From CAUSWF01 sp963535465 (GTDB taxonomy: Bacteria; Bacillota_I; Bacilli_A; RF39; UBA660), in the NCBI GenBank assembly GCA_963535465.1, contig CAUSWF010000006.1:3806-67805 (forward strand): 64,000 nt of DNA. Direction: 5' to 3'. Positions 58,346-64,000 of the stretch are shown here, one piece after another (within the stretch, counting starts at the first letter, position 1; the number at the start of each line of letters is the position of its first letter). The position numbers and the translations under genes are program-made. The notes below the pieces were generated by a model. That model did no database searches, was not told where the DNA came from, and was given only the letters and a program-made list of their open reading frames with translations.

Positions 58346-58721
58346 TTTGATTCTCCTTTAACTTATTTATTTCATCTCTTAACCTGTTTAAATAATTTAT
58401 TATTTCAAAATCTAACTCACTGTAAGTATATTCTGTTTCAAACTTTTCAATTCTATTGTCTTCTTCTATTGCGAGTACACAATAAAACTCAAAATCTTTA
58501 TTTAACACTTTATAGTTTAAGAATCTATCTTGAGATTTTAATCCTAATTCCCCATGTTTATTACATCTATGCAACATTCCATCGTTATGATAAATATAAT
58601 AATCATATACTTGGTAATCATCGAAATATTGCGATTCATGTTTTGTTTTAATTATTGTTCCATTTTCTAATTCGCCATTCATAGCTTTATATAAATATTC
58701 ATAACCTTTATAACTAATCAT
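58338..58721 (-). CDS. Phage protein of unknown function
   Basis: 127 residues, acidic at the C-terminus, Tyr-rich ('HESQYFDDYQVYDYYIYHNDGMLHRC'). No motif I recognise. Its start ATG shares a base with the stop of the tiny gene upstream and it overlaps LemA by 8 bases, so it belongs to the early operon. A short C-terminal coiled coil is likely (about 105-125). Confidence 0.55.
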   Translation of the reverse strand: MISYKGYEYLYKAMNGELENGTIIKTKHESQYFDDYQVYDYYIYHNDGMLHRCNKHGELGLKSQDRFLNYKVLNKDFEFYCVLAIEEDNRIEKFETEYTYSELDFEIINYLNRLRDEINKLKENQND

Positions 58722-58795
58722 TAAATATCAATTCCTAACTTTCTTATACCATCAAATATAGGTTTTTTTATATAATTAATTAATGCTTTTTTCAT
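58721..58795 (-). CDS. 24-residue peptide gene
   Basis: Reads MKKALINYIKKPIFDGIRKLG and three more residues, ending TAA that overlaps the start of the next gene (TAATG). AAGGAG at 58805-58810 is at good distance. The basic, amphipathic content could be a leader or regulatory peptide; reality is not proven. Confidence 0.45.
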   Translation of the reverse strand: MKKALINYIKKPIFDGIRKLGIDI

Positions 58796-59228
58796 ATAAC
58801 TCATCTCCTTTTATCTCATCATAACTTCTTGTATCAATGCCTTGCTCTTTACATTCTTCCACAAGCCCATTTAGTAAAATTGCAAATTCATTTGTCTTTA
58901 ATTCATGTGACGGAACATAAACTTCATAAACATTAAATAACTTATTTTCTTTTCTTATTGTGCCTTTTTTGTCGTAATATTCTATTCCTCTTAACTCTAT
59001 ATCAGCAGGTATCATCATCTGATATCTTACACTGTAATTTTTTAGCATTTCTTTATGTAACTCTTCAATCCCTATTTTTAAAACTAAGGCTAGTTCATTA
59101 AGCAATTTATAGTATTTAGCATTTTGCGACAGATTTCTTTTTTCTTTATATTCCTTTATTTCAAATATTTTGTCTTCATCTTGATTAACCAACCAAGTTA
59201 TTAATTTGTTTTTGTTTCCTTTAATCAT
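58776..59228 (-). CDS. NinB-like recombination protein
   Basis: 150 residues. 'RNLSQNAKYYKLLNELALVL' is the typical NinB/Orf start region (QN-x-x-x-W/Y) and the rest ('HEMLKNYSVRYQMMIPAD... LYEKSIN') is phage-like. NinB proteins bind ssDNA and help phage recombination. Position in a block with SSB, ERF and YqaJ agrees. The first nine codons occur again at 59555-59580 as a gene-start remnant. Confidence 0.72.
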   Translation of the reverse strand: MIKGNKNKLITWLVNQDEDKIFEIKEYKEKRNLSQNAKYYKLLNELALVLKIGIEELHKEMLKNYSVRYQMMIPADIELRGIEYYDKKGTIRKENKLFNVYEVYVPSHELKTNEFAILLNGLVEECKEQGIDTRSYDEIKGDELYEKSIN

Positions 59229-59606
59229 TTTGCATTTTTCACTTTAATTATCAAATCCGCTAATTCATCTGACGTTACATAAGCTTTTACACTATCATTA
59301 CAATCTACAAAACTTTTTGTACAAAACATATCTTCTAGCAATACAGCTACTTCGCAATCTTTAGAATGGCATTCATCTTGAAAATTTAGATTTTGCATTT
59401 TTTCGAAAAGTTTATGATTTAAATGATTTTCACTATAACTACCAAATCCGTTAATTACTGAAATCGTATAACCATTATCAAATTTTATTTTAAATCCACC
59501 AAATTTAGTTTTAATCATTATTTTCCCTTTCTACATTTAATTTTTTAAACATTAATTTATTTTTATTTCCTTTAATCATTTTTCACTTTAATTATTAGTC
59601 AAAATA
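59203..59606. repeat. Imperfect direct repeats flanking the 97-residue gene
   Basis: A stretch of about 48 bases around the NinB start (near 59207-59253) recurs near 59552-59595 with a few changes and one deletion, giving a remnant MIKGNKNKL peptide start at 59580. The 97-residue gene lies between. Confidence 0.7.
59225..59518 (-). CDS. Phage protein of unknown function (97 residues)
   Basis: 97 residues: 'KFGGFKIKFDNGYTISVINGFGSYSENH' suggests a beta hairpin start, with 'DECHSKDCEVAVLLEDMFCTKSFVDC' containing three Cys. No known function. AAGGG precedes the start. It overlaps the NinB-like gene by 4 bases and is framed by near-repeats. Confidence 0.6.
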   Translation of the reverse strand: MIKTKFGGFKIKFDNGYTISVINGFGSYSENHLNHKLFEKMQNLNFQDECHSKDCEVAVLLEDMFCTKSFVDCNDSVKAYVTSDELADLIIKVKNAK

Positions 59607-60428
59607 TTTCTTCGCTTTATTTTTAGTCCAAAAGAAATGTATTCCTGAAGCACATTCGACATTATACATTAAATTAAAATTTGGAACTTCCACTATTTTA
59701 CCAACCTCATATATAAAATTATTATCGTAATCACTCTCAATTTGTAGACCTTTCTTATTATTCCCGTCTATAGAAATTACTTTTGCTTTGTTAGTTCTAC
59801 ATTTCTTATTATTTATTGAAAATACAATTGAGCCTATTTGAAGTTCTAATTTGACGATTTTACCTTGGCATTTCTTATAAACAAAAGTTTTTTTGTTAAT
59901 TATTTTCCCTTTTCTAATTCTTTCTTCTTCATCTAAAATTGCATATTGTAAATTTGCATATTGTAAATTTACATAACTTAAATTTGTACAGTGTAAATCT
60001 GCACAACTTAAATTTGCATATTGTAAATTTGCGCCGCTTAAATTTGCACAAGTTAAATTTGCATGGTTTAAATCTGCACTGTGTAAAATTGCATCTTGTA
60101 AATTTGCATGGTTTAAATTTACATGGCATAAATTTGCACGGTGTAAACCCGCACCGTTTAAATATGCACCGCTTAAATTTGCACAAGTTAAATCTGCATG
60201 ACTTAAATCTGCATGACTTAAATCTGCATGGCATAAAATTGCACAGCTTAAATCTGCATTGTATAAATCTGCATAACTTAAATCTGCATTGTATAAATCT
60301 GTACGGTGTAAATCTGCATATTGTAAATCATTAAAATCTATCTCGATAATTTTTTCATTTTCATATGATGGATAAAAATGACTTTCAAAATATGTTTTGT
60401 TGTTTTTTATAATTCTTATTTTCTTCAT
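59595..60428 (-). CDS. Pentapeptide repeat protein with DUF5758 C-terminal domain
   Basis: 277 residues. Repeats of A(D/N)LxX type run from about residue 33 to 167 (about 27 units, for example 'ADLSHADLSHADL'), expected to form a right-handed beta-helix. The C-terminal part ('IVFSINNKKCRTNKAKVISIDG' and 'GIHFFWTKNKAKKYFD') is a DUF5758-type domain. Members act as DNA mimics or gyrase modifiers in some cases, not shown here. The DNA repeat of 15 bases leaves all three minus frames partly open. Placed between SSB and the NinB block. Confidence 0.88.
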   Translation of the reverse strand: MKKIRIIKNNKTYFESHFYPSYENEKIIEIDFNDLQYADLHRTDLYNADLSYADLYNADLSCAILCHADLSHADLSHADLTCANLSGAYLNGAGLHRANLCHVNLNHANLQDAILHSADLNHANLTCANLSGANLQYANLSCADLHCTNLSYVNLQYANLQYAILDEEERIRKGKIINKKTFVYKKCQGKIVKLELQIGSIVFSINNKKCRTNKAKVISIDGNNKKGLQIESDYDNNFIYEVGKIVEVPNFNLMYNVECASGIHFFWTKNKAKKYFD

Positions 60429-60433
60429 ATTAT

Positions 60434-60829
60434 CTAAAATGGTAAATTTTCATTTTCTACCATATCTCCAAATTCTTCAAAAACATTATTCATTGTTTTT
60501 TCTTCTTCAACGACTTCCTTTTCTTCTTTTTGTTTAGTGCTTAAATATTCAATTTCATTTGCTAATACATAATGGCTGTATCCTCGTGTTCCATCTGTCT
60601 TATCATAGATATCTATTCTGTATTCTCCTGATACTGCTATTTTTGAACCTTTACCCTGATATTTATTTAAATTCTCCGCTTGCATTCCAAATACAACACA
60701 ATTTATAAAATCAGTTACATCTTTATCTCTTCTTACTGCTAAATTAAACTCTACAATTGCTTTCCCATTTTTTGTATATTTTATTTCTAAATCTTTTGTT
60801 ATATTTCCAATTAAAATTATTTTATTCAT
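60434..60829 (-). CDS. ssb: Single-stranded DNA-binding protein
   Basis: 131 residues from the ATG at 60829 (MNKIILIGNITKD); earlier GTG/ATG codons lie in the AAAGGTG site. OB fold with 'VEFNLAVRRDKDVTDFINCVVFG', 'KGSKIAVSGEYRIDIYD', and the acidic C-terminal tip ending 'ENLPF', which binds partner proteins. It protects phage ssDNA in replication and recombination. Located between ERF/YqaJ and recombination accessory genes. Confidence 0.94.
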   Translation of the reverse strand: MNKIILIGNITKDLEIKYTKNGKAIVEFNLAVRRDKDVTDFINCVVFGMQAENLNKYQGKGSKIAVSGEYRIDIYDKTDGTRGYSHYVLANEIEYLSTKQKEEKEVVEEEKTMNNVFEEFGDMVENENLPF

Positions 60830-60863
60830 CTTTTTCATCACCTTTTTGTTTTTCTAATTCTTT

Positions 60864-61094
60864 CTAATAAAAATCTCTCTCGTTATATCCTATTTGTTCT
60901 GTGTATGGTATAGGTCTATAATTTTCTCTTATATCTTCTTCTAAATTATCTATCTTATCTTTTAAATCTTCTACTAAGTAAATTAAATCATCAATTATCC
61001 AGTTAAATGTTTCTTCGTTGCATATATAATTTTTTAATTGATAATCCGTTTTAGTTAATTTAACCGCTTTATCATATAATTCTTTTTCTATCAT
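60864..61094 (-). CDS. Phage protein of unknown function (76 residues)
   Basis: 76 residues, acidic and helical ('NEETFNWIIDDLIYLVEDLKDKIDNLEEDIRENY'), with a coiled coil in the middle. AAAAGGAGA precedes the start. It stands between YqaJ and SSB. Function unknown. Phage early-region acidic small proteins are often regulators. Confidence 0.65.
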   Translation of the reverse strand: MIEKELYDKAVKLTKTDYQLKNYICNEETFNWIIDDLIYLVEDLKDKIDNLEEDIRENYRPIPYTEQIGYNERDFY

Positions 61095-61237
61095 ATTTTC
61101 TCCTTTTAAAATAAATAGCCAAACTCATACTCTCAAACTCGCTATAAGAAGTGTAAGAACGAAGAACATATTACTGTGAGCATTTTTAAATTATTTATTT
61201 TTTCTTCTTTTAATTTTTATCTAATTTATTTTTTATG

Positions 61238-62149
61238 TTATTTTTGAAAATTTGGAAGTGTTATTCTTAGACTTCCTTTTCTTCCTTTTTTTATTTTTTT
61301 TATTTGATATTTATCAAACAATTCTTTATTTTCTTTTTTAAATGTTTCTTCATCAAAAACGTTTATTTTTACATCTTCTGTTCCGTCTATTGTTGTTATT
61401 TTTATGCCGTTTGGAGTTTCCCATTTTTTTACATTCGCATTAATCATTGCTAGCCTTAATTTTTCTTTTTCTTCTTCATATTTTTCTATTATTTTTTTGG
61501 CTTTTATTACATCACTTTCTAGTTGCAAAACTGAATTAGCAAAAATTGTTAAATCTTTAGGTAATAAATCTTCTTCTGTTAGAAATGGATTTCCTTTTAA
61601 TTTTTCTAAATCTATTAAAAACTTGTCTATTGCTTCATTTATTTCTTTTAACAAATCTTTATAGTTATCTATATCAATCACAAATATTTGTAATCTTTTG
61701 TTATCAAACTCTTCTTTAAAATCCTCAGGACGATTATAAATTGCTAGCACACCTTTTCCTTTTTCGTAAATTTCCATATACTTTAGCAATTGAACCAAAT
61801 ACAATTTATATTCATTTACATCTTGATGTATTTGAGATGTTGTTTTTATTTCTAATATTGATGTGTGATTTTCTCCATCGCAATTACCTCTAAATTTTCC
61901 AACAATTTTACAATTTGGTCTAAATGGATTTTTTTGATATAAAGTTTCATTTATAAAATCTCGTATTTTTGGTTCTAACTTATCGCCGTATTCAGTATAT
62001 TCATTTCCAACAAAAGTATTTTCTTTTAGACCTGCTTTTTCAAGCAAGAGGTCAAATCTCGTTTTAAATGGACTAATGTCCATTATTATTCCTATGTCTG
62101 AGCCTCCAATATATTTATCTCTATCTTTTATTACACTATCTTCTTTCAT
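61238..62149 (-). CDS. YqaJ-family (lambda-exonuclease-like) viral recombinase nuclease
   Basis: 303 residues. N-terminal 'RDKYIGGSDIGIIMDISPFKTRFDLLLEKAG' and 'YGDKLEPKIRDF' (Glu), then 'NCDGENHTSILEIKTTSQ' with the D...ExK set. A C-terminal helical part (about 195-250) carries a coiled coil. The enzyme digests one strand of dsDNA for annealing by the ERF partner. It overlaps ERF by 14 bases. It is the exonuclease half of a phage Red-like pair. Confidence 0.92.
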   Translation of the reverse strand: MKEDSVIKDRDKYIGGSDIGIIMDISPFKTRFDLLLEKAGLKENTFVGNEYTEYGDKLEPKIRDFINETLYQKNPFRPNCKIVGKFRGNCDGENHTSILEIKTTSQIHQDVNEYKLYLVQLLKYMEIYEKGKGVLAIYNRPEDFKEEFDNKRLQIFVIDIDNYKDLLKEINEAIDKFLIDLEKLKGNPFLTEEDLLPKDLTIFANSVLQLESDVIKAKKIIEKYEEEKEKLRLAMINANVKKWETPNGIKITTIDGTEDVKINVFDEETFKKENKELFDKYQIKKIKKGRKGSLRITLPNFQK

Positions 62150-62723
62150 TTTGATTTCTCATTTCTTCTAAAACTTCTTTAAAATCTTCGTTTGTTGATT
62201 TACTATTTAGTTTGTGTTCTTGCGCTATTAGATTAATATCAGTGTTGTTTTCTTTGCAGTATTTAATTAGTTCTTGACGATAATCAAGTTCAATATTATT
62301 TTCTTTTGCTTTATTTGTTTGTTTATGATATTCATTTGTGTCAGCATCCTTTGTATCATCTATTAAAAATAATCCATTTAAAGCGTATTTTCGTGCATAA
62401 CTTGAAGCAGTACCTGTAATTTGACTTCCATCCATTCCTTTTTTTGTTTCTTCTTCTCTTGCATATGCTGTATTTTCTATTTTTTCTTTACTTTCTAAAT
62501 CGTACAATGTAGCAATTGCTTTTACATAAAATCTATCTCCTAGTAATACTAACTCATCACTTATTTTTAAACTTGTTTCGGTTTTTTCCAATAAGCCTTT
62601 TAACGATTCTAATATATCTTCGCAACTTCTATATTTATAATTTCCAAATTTATTAAACTGATTTTTAGGCGCTTTTAATTTTTTTTGAATAGTTGCTAAT
62701 TTTGTAATTATTTTATTTTCCAT
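62136..62723 (-). CDS. ERF-family single-strand annealing protein
   Basis: 195 residues. ERF pattern: 'YKYRSCEDILESLKGLLEKTETSLKISDELVLLGDRFYVKAIATLYD' and 'KGMDGSQITGTASSYARKYALNGLFLIDDTKDAD' with the conserved SYARKYAL. It pairs complementary single strands after the YqaJ exonuclease. Overlaps YqaJ by 14 bases and the coiled-coil gene by 11 bases. AGAAAGGATT precedes the start. Confidence 0.94.
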   Translation of the reverse strand: MENKIITKLATIQKKLKAPKNQFNKFGNYKYRSCEDILESLKGLLEKTETSLKISDELVLLGDRFYVKAIATLYDLESKEKIENTAYAREEETKKGMDGSQITGTASSYARKYALNGLFLIDDTKDADTNEYHKQTNKAKENNIELDYRQELIKYCKENNTDINLIAQEHKLNSKSTNEDFKEVLEEMRNQNERR

Positions 62724-62988
62724 TTTTTAATCCTTTCTTATTGCCTATTTTTGTGCTGTTTTTAGGTGCTTTCTTATTCTTCTTGTCGAGTTGCTCTTTT
62801 AATGTTCTAATTTCTGTTAATTGCGACTTTATTGTTGCTTTAGCATAATCTATTGTCTCTTTTTGTCGTATTATTTTTTCTTTATCTTCTTTTGCCTCTT
62901 CTAATAAAGAGTAATATTTTATCTCTAATGCGTTATTCTCTTCTCTTAATTTTCTTGAATTTAGTTTTTCCTTAATTAGTTCTATCAT
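62713..62988 (-). CDS. Small coiled-coil phage protein
   Basis: 91 residues, nearly all coiled coil (about 15-70) with a lysine-rich C-terminus. Function unknown. AAAGGAG precedes the start and overlaps the end of the small 43-residue gene. Located upstream of ERF in the early operon. Confidence 0.65.
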   Translation of the reverse strand: MIELIKEKLNSRKLREENNALEIKYYSLLEEAKEDKEKIIRQKETIDYAKATIKSQLTEIRTLKEQLDKKNKKAPKNSTKIGNKKGLKNGK

Positions 62989-62989
62989 T

Positions 62990-63121
62990 TTAATCTCCTT
63001 TTAAAATAATCATTTCTTTAGTGTCTGCGTCTAATATAAAAACATATTCATTGCTTTTATCTGCTTCTTGCAAACAATCTATAAAATCTAAACTTATATC
63101 TTCGTATTTTATTCTGTTCAT
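62990..63121 (-). CDS. Small acidic phage protein (43 residues)
   Basis: 43 residues: starts MNRIKYEDISLDFIDCLQEA and ends MIILKGD. The ATG overlaps the stop of the upstream SH3 gene (ATGA), implying coupled translation. Too short for ordinary detection. Function unknown. Its end carries the ribosome site of the coiled-coil gene. Confidence 0.6.
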   Translation of the reverse strand: MNRIKYEDISLDFIDCLQEADKSNEYVFILDADTKEMIILKGD

Positions 63122-63450
63122 CTTTCTTTTACCCATTTATCTACTTTTGGAGTTGCAACCCAACCTATGCGTCTATCACTGAATTTTATCTTGTACCATT
63201 TAAAATCTCCTGTTTCTTCCTCATAGACTTCAATATATTTGTATTTTTCATTTTTAGTTGCTTCATATATCTTTTTTGATTTAGTATTAGGTTGTTCTCT
63301 AACATTAATAAAATCATTTATTATTTCAATTGTGCCTATTGTTTCAATTTTGTCTATTTTTTTATATCTTGCTATTTGGATAATATCTTTTAGAATTATT
63401 CCTATCGCAATCCCTGCTATTATATAAATTATTATTTTCTTATCTTTCAT
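63118..63450 (-). CDS. Membrane-anchored SH3-domain phage protein
   Basis: 110 residues. One membrane helix (about 5-24) followed by a bacterial SH3-like domain ('DFINVREQPNTKSKKIYEATKNEKYKYIEVYEEETGDFKWYKI'). Found in the early region, not with lysis genes. AAAGG precedes the start. It could act on the host wall, possibly in superinfection exclusion (inference). Confidence 0.75.
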   Translation of the reverse strand: MKDKKIIIYIIAGIAIGIILKDIIQIARYKKIDKIETIGTIEIINDFINVREQPNTKSKKIYEATKNEKYKYIEVYEEETGDFKWYKIKFSDRRIGWVATPKVDKWVKER

Positions 63451-63452
63451 TT

Positions 63453-64000
63453 TTATTTGCCTTTCATTGTTTCTGTAAAATTTTGCATTTGTTTGTTTAG
63501 CCTGTTTTGAAAATGGTTTTGTAAGGTTTGTTGAAAGTTGTTTTGTAAGGTTTGTTGAAAGTTTTCTGCCACCATCTCTTCAATTTGCTTTTTCATTTCT
63601 TCAACTTCATTTTCAGTTATTTCTTTCATGCTATTTTCTTTTTCAACCCAAATAGGTAATTTTTCTTTTTTACTTTCAAACCATCTTCCTTTGATTGCTT
63701 TTCTTAAAACTAAATTAAAATTTTTATATTTGTTTTTGTTGTTGTTTATTTCTAAGTATTCATCCAGTTGATTTATTTTTTCTTTTATAAACTCTTCTCC
63801 AAAATCATTAATTAGTTTTTTTAATTCTTCATCAGTGAGTTTTACTCTTTTAAAATTGCCATAAGATTTTTTAGTAGGGGTAATACTCGATAGAGTATTG
63901 GGGTTATTTATTATATTAGTATTTGTTATATCAGTATTTGTTATATTATTATTTATATGTGTACCCGTTTTGGATACACCCAAATTGGATACACCCAAAT
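63453..64000 (-). CDS. Phage replication protein, C-terminal part (cut by window edge)
   Basis: The frame is open to the right edge; a TTG at 63998 is probably not the true start. The C-terminal helical region ('KLTDEELKKLINDFGEEFIKEKINQLDEYLEI' and 'YKNFNLVLRKAIKGRW') is the conserved end of phage replisome-organiser proteins of the DnaD-like type. The central linker is low-complexity (NITNT and NLGVS repeats). The protein ends in a Gln/Asn-rich part with two near-identical 8-residue repeats ('FQQTLQNN'). The linker DNA holds iterons, likely an origin. Confidence 0.7.
   Translation of the reverse strand, partial: LGVSNLGVSKTGTHINNNITNTDITNTNIINNPNTLSSITPTKKSYGNFKRVKLTDEELKKLINDFGEEFIKEKINQLDEYLEINNNKNKYKNFNLVLRKAIKGRWFESKKEKLPIWVEKENSMKEITENEVEEMKKQIEEMVAENFQQTLQNNFQQTLQNHFQNRLNKQMQNFTETMKGK
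63517..63564. repeat. 24-bp tandem repeat in the replication gene
   Basis: Two copies of a 24-base unit (63517-63540 and 63541-63564, one mismatch at the end), which encode FQQTLQNN-type repeats. Confidence 0.85.
63882..63962. other. Candidate phage replication origin (iterons and palindrome)
   Basis: Palindrome AATACTC-GATA-GAGTATT (63882-63899), then two 15-base iterons AGTATTTGTTATAT(C/T) (63918-63947) and a degenerate third (63948-63962), all in an AT-rich stretch inside the replication protein gene. This resembles lambda-type origins located within the initiator gene. Confidence 0.5.
63971..64000. repeat. 15-bp tandem repeat at the window edge
   Basis: The 15-base unit TTGGATACACCCAAA occurs twice here and may extend beyond the edge; it encodes repeated NLGVS. 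Confidence 0.75.

Larger units (their letters stand above)
35586..64000. mobile_element. Siphovirus-type prophage (right end outside window)
   Basis: From just after tRNA-Gly to the right edge nearly all genes read on the minus strand in phage order: replication, recombination, late regulator, HNH, terminase, portal, head, tail, lysis. No integrase, repressor or excisionase is present, so these lie to the right of the window. The left border is placed at the 3' side of tRNA-Gly because the next gene is a phage-type plus-strand gene; a short direct repeat TAGGTCTTA occurs twice at about 35627-35645. The exact attachment site cannot be fixed without the other end. Confidence 0.9.

Noticed and set aside
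59939..60334. Plus-strand open frame of 131 codons (HNLNL repeats)
   Set aside because: It mirrors the pentapeptide gene on the minus strand; the 15-base repeat keeps it open. No ribosome site and low-complexity product.
1..64000. CRISPR array
   Set aside because: No regular repeat-spacer pattern of 24-40 base repeats was seen; the visible repeats are short, tandem or inside genes.

Overview
The window is a very AT-rich chromosome segment of a Gram-positive (monoderm) bacterium of the Bacillota, most likely a host-associated Bacilli/Mollicutes-like lineage (this placement is inference). The evidence is a leucine T-box leader, a CIRCE-type heat-shock operator, a sortase, IreB, a Bacillus-type yrz/yrr gene order (ireB-ruvX-DUF1292-mltG-trmR-trhP1-trhP2), strong AGGAGG ribosome binding sites and many hairpin-plus-U terminators. 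TGA ends genes (for example at 5341 and 55661) and TGG encodes Trp, so the standard bacterial code is used. Nearly everything is on the minus strand; rpmB, a tRNA-Gly and one small gene at the prophage edge are on the plus strand.

Region 1 (1-8.7 kb) is one minus-strand envelope operon: a polytopic membrane protein, a DUF5011-like surface protein, a sortase, a 986-residue cysteine-rich exported protein, a pilin-like small protein, a CpaB/SAF-like protein and the start of a CpaF-like secretion ATPase. It looks like a Tad/Flp-related surface apparatus that includes a sortase. Region 2 (8.7-35.6 kb) is mostly housekeeping: greA with a hairpin in its leader, a coiled-coil protein of unknown role, the yrr cluster, a rhomboid protease, an RluD-type pseudouridine synthase, leuS behind a T-box, an N-domain-less clpB behind CIRCE, an ABC exporter, lspA, dnaE, rpmB, typA, a HAD phosphatase, a cation diffusion facilitator and tRNA-Gly(UCC). 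A 1.2-kb insert with a phosphotransferase-like gene sits between rhomboid and rluD, flanked by perfect 137-bp direct repeats of the rluD 3' end.

Region 3 (about 35.6 kb to beyond the right edge) is a siphovirus-type prophage read right to left: replication protein, ERF/YqaJ recombination genes, SSB, a pentapeptide protein, a NinB-like protein, a LemA module, a late regulator, HNH nuclease, terminase, portal, a MuF head protein with a C-terminal zinc-protease-like domain and a candidate immunity gene, a structured intergenic RNA candidate, scaffold, capsid, connectors, tail tube, tail chaperones joined by an A AAA AAC -1 frameshift, tape measure, baseplate/fibre, holin and a two-enzyme endolysin. 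The left end abuts tRNA-Gly; integrase and repressor must lie to the right of the window.

The observations most worth following are the MuF toxin-like/immunity pair with the adjacent structured RNA, the acidic 70-residue gene with its own promoter and terminator inside the phage late region, the sortase/CpaB/CpaF envelope operon, and the repeated pattern of accessory genes flanked by duplicated gene ends.
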